From Promethearchaeia archaeon (GTDB lineage: Archaea; Asgardarchaeota; Lokiarchaeia; Sigyniarchaeales; SOKP01): a stretch of DNA of 7,143 nt. A program made the position numbers and the translations under genes. A model generated the notes under the pieces. It searched no databases. It saw only the letters and a list, made by a program, of their open reading frames with translations, and was not told the origin of the DNA. Shown piece after piece: positions 1-5,994 of the stretch (position 1 is the stretch's first letter; the number at the start of each line of letters is the position of its first letter). Location: NCBI GenBank assembly GCA_029856375.1, contig JAHQWX010000092.1:1-7143 (forward strand), read 5' to 3'.

Positions 1-645
1 ATCATAGTTCAATTGTCTTGTTAAATAACAATCACATCCTGCTTCGACTGCATTTAAAAGAGATTCTGTTGATACGCTTCCCATTATGCAAATTTTTTTA
101 ATCTCTTTATTTAATTCTCCGATATATCTGATATATTTAAGATCCAATGTTTTTTTAATCCTTTCGATTAATTTATTTAGAATTAAAGGTCTTTCCTTGC
201 CCAATATTTTCTCTGGAACGCAAATTCTTCCCAATGGTGCTTGATTTCCGAATTTATCCTTAAAATAAAACAAATCTTCAACTTTTAAAAATAATCGATT
301 CGCAATAATCTCAGATATTCCGTTTTGAGCAGCTTCAAAGGCAGAATGTAGCACATATAAAATTATTCTGGAAATCGACAATAAGCGGAATTTTTTAACG
401 AGAATATCGTGAAAATACATTGTAGGTCTATGGATTAAACCATAATACGAGAGTATAAGAGAAACCTTTTGTTTACTAGCCTCAATAATGGCATCTAATG
501 ATGGATCCAAGGTAATCATGACTTTTTTAATGTTTCTATCTTCCAATATTTGGCCAAACTGGATTCCATAAATGTCGTTTTTTAAAGAAAAGGCTTTAGG
601 AGCAATTCTATTTTCTAAAAATGAGTTTAACTGACTTAGTAGCAT
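1..645 (-). CDS. NIF3-family protein with altered metal site (3' end cut by window)
   Basis: The frame is open from an ATG at 645-643 down to position 1, giving 215 residues; about 35-40 C-terminal residues of a usual ~250-residue NIF3 protein would lie outside. Family landmarks seen in order: YGIQFG at residues 26-31 (family DNVGLQVG), KKVMITLDPS at 40-49, ILSYYGLIHRP at 64-74 (family ..SHHPLIF.P), LHSAFEAAQNG at 99-109 (family HTNLDAAxGGxN), and near the cut end KKICIMGSVSTESLL then EAGCDCYLTRQL (family glycine-rich strand, then GADVxITGE). NIF3 proteins (E. coli YbgI type) are hexameric toroids with a dinuclear metal site built from a His-His pair, an Asp and a C-terminal His/Glu. Here the pair is Tyr67-Tyr68 and the Asp is Glu104, so metal binding of the usual kind is doubtful. 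The molecular role of the family is uncertain. The gene is divergent from the HIT gene and looks leaderless. Confidence 0.85.
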   Translation of the reverse strand, partial: MLLSQLNSFLENRIAPKAFSLKNDIYGIQFGQILEDRNIKKVMITLDPSLDAIIEASKQKVSLILSYYGLIHRPTMYFHDILVKKFRLLSISRIILYVLHSAFEAAQNGISEIIANRLFLKVEDLFYFKDKFGNQAPLGRICVPEKILGKERPLILNKLIERIKKTLDLKYIRYIGELNKEIKKICIMGSVSTESLLNAVEAGCDCYLTRQLNYD

Positions 646-665
646 TAATAATAGAAACTTTAAAT

Positions 666-673
666 TATATAAA
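666..673 (-). promoter_or_regulatory. TATA box of the NIF3-like gene
   Basis: The minus strand reads TTTATATA here, a perfect archaeal box A. Its centre is about 24-25 bases before the ATG at 645, so transcription should start at or next to the start codon, which implies a leaderless mRNA. No Shine-Dalgarno sequence is visible. Confidence 0.6.
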
Positions 674-685
674 AAGCCTTATAGA

Positions 686-693
686 CATATAAT
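686..693 (+). promoter_or_regulatory. probable TATA box of the HIT gene
   Basis: CATATAAT lies about 26 bases before position ~715. That start point would give a leader of roughly 20 bases that includes the ribosome binding site at 724-729. It is back to back with the minus-strand TATA box of the NIF3-like gene. Confidence 0.45.
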
Positions 694-723
694 TTTCACT
701 AAAAATGTATATTGTTACCAAGT

Positions 724-729
724 GGAGAG
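724..729 (+). promoter_or_regulatory. Shine-Dalgarno site that fixes the HIT start
   Basis: GGAGAG sits 7 bases before the ATG at 737. The alternative in-frame GTG at 722 overlaps this motif and would add five residues with no family counterpart, so 737 is preferred. Confidence 0.6.
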
Positions 730-736
730 ATTTAAA

Positions 737-1156
737 ATGACACAAGAATGTATTTTTTGTAAAATTATCAATGGAGAGATCCCCGCTAAGAAGATTTTTG
801 AGAACGATAAGGTTTTGGCATTTTTGGATATTTTTCCAATGTCGCAAGGTCATACAGTAATTATTCCAAAAAAGCATTTTAACCACTTCGAAAATGTTGA
901 TAGTTCTACCATTGCTGAAGTATTTAATACAATTCAATATTTGGGGAGATTTTACCTAAAAATTCCAAGTATCGAAGGATTTAATGTACTAGTAAATAAT
1001 TATTCTGCAGCAGGTCAAGTAATAGAGCATTTTCACGTCCATCTTATTCCAAGAAAAACAAACGATGGGATAATTAGTCATAAAATTCCAAAGGAGCAAG
1101 CATCAGAAGAAGAATTAAATGAATTTTTAGAAATCTTTTCAAAAATTAAAAATTAA
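737..1156 (+). CDS. HIT-family nucleotide phosphoramidase/hydrolase
   Basis: A 139-residue protein, normal length for the HinT/Hit branch of the histidine triad superfamily. These soluble, normally dimeric enzymes hydrolyse nucleoside phosphoramidates and related adenylates; the true substrate cannot be read from sequence. The triad is EHFHVHLIPR, with His98, His100 and His102; by family knowledge the middle His100 is the nucleophile. The N-terminal CIFCKIINGEIPAKK is typical, and Cys5, Cys8, His47 and His98 match the structural zinc set of B. subtilis-type Hit proteins. Also typical are FLDIFPMSQGHTVIIPK (residues 29-45) and the GFNVLVNN-AAGQ block (81-94). The start at 737 is set by the Shine-Dalgarno motif and the family N-terminus. 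It ends in TAA, is followed by a T-rich tract, and stands alone rather than in an operon. Confidence 0.93.
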   Translation: MTQECIFCKIINGEIPAKKIFENDKVLAFLDIFPMSQGHTVIIPKKHFNHFENVDSSTIAEVFNTIQYLGRFYLKIPSIEGFNVLVNNYSAAGQVIEHFHVHLIPRKTNDGIISHKIPKEQASEEELNEFLEIFSKIKN

Positions 1157-1159
1157 AAC

Positions 1160-1175
1160 AATATTTCCTTTTCTT
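1160..1175 (+). terminator. T-rich terminator after the HIT gene
   Basis: AATATTTCCTTTTCTT begins four bases after the stop codon, in the form of archaeal oligo-T termination signals. It runs into the palindrome TTCTTAAGAA (1171-1180). The same AATATTTCC plus T-run wording recurs after the aldolase gene at 6907. Confidence 0.45.
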
Positions 1176-1180
1176 AAGAA

Positions 1181-1212
1181 TTTCAATTGATACATAAGGT
1201 TTTTCAATCGAT
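1181..1212 (+). repeat. tandem TTTCAATYGAT elements upstream of the GTPase
   Basis: TTTCAATTGAT (1181-1191) and TTTCAATCGAT (1202-1212) differ at one base and start 21 bases apart, which is two turns of B-DNA. A weaker third copy, ATTAGATTGAT, is at 1221-1231, running into the TATA box. Position and phasing suggest binding sites for a transcription factor on one helix face; this is inference. Confidence 0.4.
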
Positions 1213-1221
1213 CTTGAAAAA
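1200..1221. repeat. inverted repeat upstream of the GTPase promoter
   Basis: TTTTTCAA (1200-1207) and TTGAAAAA (1214-1221) are perfect 8-base inverted arms around a 6-base centre. The repeat overlaps the second TTTCAATYGAT element and ends nine bases before the TATA box, a plausible operator position. AT-rich composition raises the chance of a coincidence. Confidence 0.35.
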
Positions 1222-1230
1222 TTAGATTGA

Positions 1231-1238
1231 TTTTTATA
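1231..1238 (+). promoter_or_regulatory. TATA box of the GTPase gene
   Basis: TTTTTATA is centred about 27 bases before the ATG at 1263, so the predicted transcription start coincides with that codon. This supports a leaderless mRNA and argues against the in-frame TTG at 1227, which would lie upstream of the transcript start. Confidence 0.5.
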
Positions 1239-1262
1239 GTTAATGGTAAAATCTTTAATGTT

Positions 1263-1847
1263 ATGAAATTTGACATTAAAAATAAAACAGTAGAAGCTAA
1301 AATCGTATTTTATGGTCCAGCTCTAAGCGGGAAAACTACTAGTTTAAAATATTTATTTAAAAAATTCGGAAAGCTAGAAAAAATTAAATCAATTAACAGT
1401 ACAACTGGGAGGACTCTTTTTTTTGATTTCGGAATTTTAAAGTTTAAAGGCTTAAAGTGGGAAGTAAAGTTTTTGATATATTCAACTACTGGCCAAGATT
1501 TTTATTATGTAACACGACCAACGACTATACAAGGAGCTGATGGAATAGTTTTCGTGGCGGATTCTAGCATTAATAGTTTTCAGAGAAACATTTATTCTTG
1601 GAACGAATTAATTAATATGTATGGTAATGCTTTACATAGAATTCCCATAATATGTAATTTCAATAAGCAAGATTTAACCAGAAAATTTGAGATCCGGAAC
1701 TTCTTAAACCACATTCAATTTGAAAAATTAAAATTATTTGCTTATTTTAAAACAACTGCAATATTAGGGGATGGAATCTTATCTTCGTTTAGAAAAATTA
1801 TAGAGATGATATTTCCGGGAGTTTTAGTTAATCAAGTGATATCCTAA
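1263..1847 (+). CDS. MglA-like small GTPase
   Basis: A 194-residue Ras-superfamily GTPase. G1 P-loop: GPALSGKTT (residues 18-26). G2/switch I: TTGRTLFFDF (47-56), where RTLFFDF is a hallmark of bacterial MglA-type proteins. G3: YSTTGQ (73-78), with Ser74 where Ras has the DxxG aspartate; MglA proteins also deviate here. ADGIVFVADSS follows at 92-102. G4: NKQD (134-137). G5: TTA (164-166). By MglA analogy Arg50 would be the intrinsic arginine finger and Gln78 the catalytic glutamine. Bacterial MglA controls polarity with an MglB/Roadblock partner; archaeal functions are largely unknown, and no Roadblock gene is in this window. There is no membrane segment or C-terminal lipidation cysteine. The start at 1263 matches the MglA N-terminus (FDIKNKTVEAKIVFYGP) and the TATA spacing. 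The gene converges on the protease with a 25-base gap. Confidence 0.9.
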   Translation: MKFDIKNKTVEAKIVFYGPALSGKTTSLKYLFKKFGKLEKIKSINSTTGRTLFFDFGILKFKGLKWEVKFLIYSTTGQDFYYVTRPTTIQGADGIVFVADSSINSFQRNIYSWNELINMYGNALHRIPIICNFNKQDLTRKFEIRNFLNHIQFEKLKLFAYFKTTAILGDGILSSFRKIIEMIFPGVLVNQVIS

Positions 1848-1872
1848 TTTCAATCAAGGACATAGAAGATAA

Positions 1873-4800
1873 TTATATTTGTTGTATATCCCTTCCGCAG
1901 AATCGACAATTAGAATCGCCCTTACTAATCATTTGCCCGCAAAATGGACAAAATTTATAATTTATTGCTGAATCTACTCTGGAAGCGTAATCGTTATAAC
2001 TCGACTGGTAGGGTCCATATTCATTTGAGGGAACAGAGGGTTCGCGCTCATAGTAGCGAGACTTTCTGGATAAAATCAAAAAAAGAATTATTATCCCTGC
2101 AATGACTCCAACGATAATTATTATAGCAATAATTAAGTAAGGATCTATCCTGCTATCTCCTAATTCCATGACAATGAAAAAATCATCTGAACCACCTTCT
2201 GTATCTACTATAGTGATGTAAAACAAGCCATAATATGGCTCATATATTGAAGTTAACACTGATTTTTGAACGGTCGCGTTAAATGAGGTGTAATTCATAG
2301 AGGACGGTATTTGAAAAGTCCCAACATAACTCATTAAATTTTGATCATAATTCAATTCTAGATACGCAAAATCCGAAGGATACATTAAAGAAATAATTCC
2401 GTCGGTTGAAACTGTAACCATGAAGAAATTAATAAAAACTCTAAATTCGCTGTTGTTATCTTCGTAATCCACTGATTCGTTAGCAGTTATATGAAATTCG
2501 TAATTAGTTAATATAAAAAGATCTTGAACCAATAAACTATCGTTTTCTTGGGTGTCTTCGAATTTATTTAGAGCTCCAAAATAAGACAAGGAGGTGTTTA
2601 TCTTTGGAGAATTATTTTCAATTTTAAAATATAGTCTATCTGAATTTGTATTAGTGTAATTGCTAGGAGCCCTTGGAATTAGATAAAAAAAAGCATATCC
2701 TGCAGTATCCGCAGAATTGGGTATAAATGTTGATTTATATGTTTTTTCGCTTATTTCTTGGAATCCAAGAGTTTTATTTATTGCTTTTCCAGAGTTGAAA
2801 AAAGAGATTGGATGGATCCCCATATATGCTGTTAAATTACAATCAGTCTTATTTAAATTGATCGTAATATCGTTGTATTCACCATTTTTTCTAGTGATTT
2901 CCGAATAAGTAATCGAGTATTTTTCAAATTCTGGAATTTCGCTCTTATTGGGGTGAATAAACATAATTTCTTTAAAATAACTCTGGTCGACTATCCCTAT
3001 TGAAACATTAATGCGGTATTGAAGATAGCTATAATCGTTTAAATTTATTGAATTGTTATAATACACTCCCTTCCCCAAATTTATTAAAGTTATATTCGAA
3101 ACATCTTTAGTAATTGGATTTGTTAAAGTAATATTTAAACTCGAACCATTAACTAAATTAACAATCCCGCCGTCAGTCGTTTGATTTTTTATATAAATTG
3201 CGAGCTCCGTGTAATTTGAATAAATTTCGCCCGATTTCGTTCCGATATTCAGCGAGATGTTATTCTGGGGTAGTAAAAATTCGATCACATTTTGCAATAA
3301 TTTAGAATGGTCTGTAAAGTACGATTCGTGGTTATAATATCCGTCTAAAAGCCAATATAAATCTCCAAATGCTAAGATCTTACCCTTTCCTTCTGAATAT
3401 TTATCACAACTAGCAACAACGGTTTTGTTATATATTTTTGCTTGAGATAAACCACATCCAGAAGCTTCAAATGAGCAGCCTGTTAGCCAATAAAATTTCG
3501 ATACACCATTAAAAATAGCAGAGCCTGCGGTAAAATTCATAACATCATTTGAATCTAAAAATGCTCCAATCCCAACATGCGTTACATTTTCAATATTTTC
3601 TTCCTTTATTATGATTCCGGCATTTAAAAAATTAAAAAGTGAATTTATGTTTTGTGAACAGATTTCTTGATACCGTGTGCCCAAAAATAAGATATTTCCA
3701 CCGTTATCAAAATAATCTTTAATCGCGTTGAATTCTGATTGACTATAAGGTAGAATTGGGTTTTGGAGAACAATCAAATCGTATTGACTCAATTTTTGAG
3801 CGGTTAAAATACTTCCATTTATCGATGAATTGTACAAAGGCGTCCACTTATCCATTTTGAAGTTTATCGAACAATTTAAGCTCGACACCTTTTTCATAGA
3901 TTCGTAGAAATCAATTTGTTTAAAAGAATATTCGGGAAGCCAGTCATTTAAACCGTGGAAAGATTCGTATAATACTTCATATTCTGGTACTTTTTTTTCT
4001 ACTCTTATAACGATTTGATCTAATTTTTCTCCTGTATCTGAATCGGTCATGTTAATTGTTAATGTTTCTATTCCAGGAGTCGCATTTAATAAGATTTCTG
4101 TGGATATTGAAACATATTCAACTCCAGGGGCGTTAAATTCAATTTGGATTTTATCGATCCCAATTTTAATATCAGAAAGATGAGTTGGTATTTGAAAAGT
4201 AATATTTCTATTAATTCCAGAGATTAATGAAGAATTAAAAACTTGGAAATCTCCAGGATAATTTAGAAAATCAAAGGGCTTTATAGGAAATCGATTGGGA
4301 TAAATTGAAGTGACATTATTTCCATTTTCTTTATTTAAAACGATTTCGCTCAGATATTTAATAGAATTCGAAATATTGATAATTCCACCACCAAATTTCA
4401 AATCTTCGTGGTTAATTGTTTTATATGCTCCTTCTATTAAAGCTATTTTCGCAGTATGTGGATTAATTCCGGGAAAAGTTTGCAACAACAATGCTAAAGC
4501 TCCCGAAACCATTGGACAAGCCATAGATGTTCCACTTAAAGGCACATAATCAAAAGATCCCGAGTAATCAATGTATTCTTCTATATATCTCTGTTCATTT
4601 GATATCAAAGAATTGATTGATTCAGTTGAGACAATATTCTCACCAGGAGCACATACATCTGGGTAGAACAAATAAGAATTGGTGGGGCCCCAACTGCTAA
4701 AAGATGATAAATCGCCATCTTTATCCATAGATCCCACTGCAATTGCGTTAACACCAGATGCGGGAGACCCACCAGTATAATACCCGGGTCCTGCATTACC

Positions 4801-5832
4801 GGATGAAACTACGCACACAATACCTTGGTTACTAGCATTAGTTATTGCAAGAGTAATTGGATCATAAACTTCGGGATAAGTTGAACCAAAGCTCATACTA
4901 ATTATTTGGGCACCGTTTTCAACTGACCATTCAATAGCTTTTACAACATCAGCGTCTTTTAGACTTCCGGAAGAATTAGCAGCTTTTGCATTAATTAATT
5001 TCACGGCAGTAGCAACTCCTCGATATTTTCCCGAAGAGACATTTCCATTCCCACCGATAATACCTGCAACATGCGTTCCATGACCATTTCTATCAGAATA
5101 ATCAAATGGATTTACTTTTTCTCCTTCAGAAGCAAAATTTCTCTGTTTTATTATCCTTGAAGCAAAATCGGGATGACTCGAAATTCCTGTATCAATAATT
5201 GAGACATTTATTCCAGACCCATTAAAGCTTAAATCGCTTCCGCCAATTGCTGGTATCCACCAATTTTCCCAATCAGTCGCGTCCAGACTATTTTGTTCGA
5301 TTTTAAAATATTTAGGAATTGTTTGAACATTTTCTTTGAATACTTTTATTATTATTTTTGATTTTCGAATAACAGGTTCTAACAATTTTAGTTCTAATGA
5401 ATTGCATTTTAAATATATTCCAGGAATTATACTAAATTCGTAAATTATTTTGTGTTGTTCAAATAGTTCTTTAATTAGTTCATTTCTTTCTTTTTTGCTT
5501 GAATTTTCTTCAAAAATTATTATAATTGAAGTTGGATCGTTAGATAATTTATCATTTTTCTCGATTAGATGTTTTTGTAGGCTTAAACTGTATTTTGAAG
5601 AATAAATTAATTCAAGGGGATTGATCTCGTTGTTTTGAATGAATTTTTTGTTAACTTCTTCAGTAATTTGAGGAAGAAGTGATTGTCTGTCAAGATCAAA
5701 TTCTCCTATAAGTTCACTTTTAGATGGATTATGATTTGGGATAATGAGTTCAAACAACAGCCCTGATGGAAAAATCGCGAAAAATAGAAGAATTCTTTGA
5801 AATATCTTCAATCTTTTATGAGATCTTGACAA
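1873..5832 (-). CDS. membrane-anchored subtilisin-like protease, site-1-protease-like layout
   Basis: 1319 residues. A basic N-terminus and hydrophobic stretch (14-31) form a signal sequence. Residues ~100-170 resemble an I9-type inhibitory propeptide. The S8 peptidase domain (~190-495) is complete: Asp214 (SIIDTG), His251 (NGHGTHVAG), oxyanion Asn346 (SSGNAGPG) and Ser436 (SGTSMACP). A β-rich linker (~525-612) leads to an α/β domain (~617-855): strand VLYESFHG, YDLIVLQ, then DYFDNGGNILFLG, LTGCSFEASG and KGKILAFGDLYWLLDG. This is the GATase/GIFT-like fold expected after the protease domain of eukaryotic S1P. Ig-like β-sandwich segments follow (~860-1228), then one membrane helix (1232-1254), stop-transfer SRKSR, and a cytosolic tail ending in CPFCG...CRFCG (Cys1295, 1298, 1309, 1312). 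About 38 N-x-S/T sequons lie before the helix and none after it. The start is TTG at 5832; the first internal Met is residue 313, so the exact start is uncertain. Predicted to be an extracellular processing or degradative protease; substrate unknown. Confidence 0.93.
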   Translation of the reverse strand: MSRSHKRLKIFQRILLFFAIFPSGLLFELIIPNHNPSKSELIGEFDLDRQSLLPQITEEVNKKFIQNNEINPLELIYSSKYSLSLQKHLIEKNDKLSNDPTSIIIIFEENSSKKERNELIKELFEQHKIIYEFSIIPGIYLKCNSLELKLLEPVIRKSKIIIKVFKENVQTIPKYFKIEQNSLDATDWENWWIPAIGGSDLSFNGSGINVSIIDTGISSHPDFASRIIKQRNFASEGEKVNPFDYSDRNGHGTHVAGIIGGNGNVSSGKYRGVATAVKLINAKAANSSGSLKDADVVKAIEWSVENGAQIISMSFGSTYPEVYDPITLAITNASNQGIVCVVSSGNAGPGYYTGGSPASGVNAIAVGSMDKDGDLSSFSSWGPTNSYLFYPDVCAPGENIVSTESINSLISNEQRYIEEYIDYSGSFDYVPLSGTSMACPMVSGALALLLQTFPGINPHTAKIALIEGAYKTINHEDLKFGGGIINISNSIKYLSEIVLNKENGNNVTSIYPNRFPIKPFDFLNYPGDFQVFNSSLISGINRNITFQIPTHLSDIKIGIDKIQIEFNAPGVEYVSISTEILLNATPGIETLTINMTDSDTGEKLDQIVIRVEKKVPEYEVLYESFHGLNDWLPEYSFKQIDFYESMKKVSSLNCSINFKMDKWTPLYNSSINGSILTAQKLSQYDLIVLQNPILPYSQSEFNAIKDYFDNGGNILFLGTRYQEICSQNINSLFNFLNAGIIIKEENIENVTHVGIGAFLDSNDVMNFTAGSAIFNGVSKFYWLTGCSFEASGCGLSQAKIYNKTVVASCDKYSEGKGKILAFGDLYWLLDGYYNHESYFTDHSKLLQNVIEFLLPQNNISLNIGTKSGEIYSNYTELAIYIKNQTTDGGIVNLVNGSSLNITLTNPITKDVSNITLINLGKGVYYNNSINLNDYSYLQYRINVSIGIVDQSYFKEIMFIHPNKSEIPEFEKYSITYSEITRKNGEYNDITINLNKTDCNLTAYMGIHPISFFNSGKAINKTLGFQEISEKTYKSTFIPNSADTAGYAFFYLIPRAPSNYTNTNSDRLYFKIENNSPKINTSLSYFGALNKFEDTQENDSLLVQDLFILTNYEFHITANESVDYEDNNSEFRVFINFFMVTVSTDGIISLMYPSDFAYLELNYDQNLMSYVGTFQIPSSMNYTSFNATVQKSVLTSIYEPYYGLFYITIVDTEGGSDDFFIVMELGDSRIDPYLIIAIIIIVGVIAGIIILFLILSRKSRYYEREPSVPSNEYGPYQSSYNDYASRVDSAINYKFCPFCGQMISKGDSNCRFCGRDIQQI

Positions 5833-5865
5833 AAATTACCAACATTTTAACAATATTTAGTTTCG

Positions 5866-5872
5866 TATATAA
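5866..5872 (-). promoter_or_regulatory. TATA box of the protease gene
   Basis: The minus strand reads GTTATATAC, with TTATATA at 5872-5866. Its centre is about 24-26 bases before an ATG at 5845-5843, which is out of frame with the protease by one base. Transcription would begin close to that ATG and about 13 bases before the TTG start at 5832. No Shine-Dalgarno motif is visible. Confidence 0.45.
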
Positions 5873-5939
5873 CAAATCAATAATATTTTATATTTTAATC
5901 TAATGATAATAAATACAAAGAAATAATAATCATTTTAGC

Positions 5940-5994
5940 AATTATTTCTCAAGAAATTAAATATTACAAGTATAGATAAAGCTGAGAAATCATT
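5940..5994. repeat. inverted repeats bracketing the aldolase promoter
   Basis: AATTATTTCTC (5940-5950) and GAGAAATCATT (5984-5994) are 11-base inverted copies with one mismatch. They flank the TATA region and touch the start codon. A third half-site, AGAAAT (5952-5957), makes ATTTCTCAAGAAAT (5944-5957) a palindrome with a two-base centre, overlapping the upstream edge of the promoter. The arrangement would suit a dimeric regulator controlling the aldolase; no regulator gene is present here. Confidence 0.4.
5951..5966 (+). promoter_or_regulatory. probable BRE/TATA of the aldolase gene
   Basis: AAGAAA (5951-5956) directly precedes TTAAATATTA (5957-5966), an acceptable BRE plus box A. The predicted start is near 5987, leaving a leader of under ten bases before the ATG at 5995. 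No clear Shine-Dalgarno motif is present. Confidence 0.4.

Noticed and set aside
722..736. GTG start adding five residues to the HIT protein
   Set aside because: It overlaps the GGAGAG ribosome binding site, and the family N-terminus fits the ATG at 737.
665..937. Minus-strand frame of 90 codons opposite the HIT gene
   Set aside because: It is antisense to an unambiguous HIT protein and runs across the divergent promoters; it has no family features.
1227..1262. TTG start adding twelve residues to the GTPase
   Set aside because: It lies upstream of the TATA-predicted transcript start, and the added residues have no MglA counterpart.
1157..1262. Small RNA or riboswitch before the GTPase
   Set aside because: The inverted repeat lies upstream of the predicted transcription start and the transcript looks leaderless, so a DNA operator is the simpler reading.
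2717..4549. Open plus-strand frames (2717-2908 and 4310-4549) opposite the protease
   Set aside because: They are antisense to a long, clearly coding frame with catalytic motifs, lack recognisable domains and have no promoter support.
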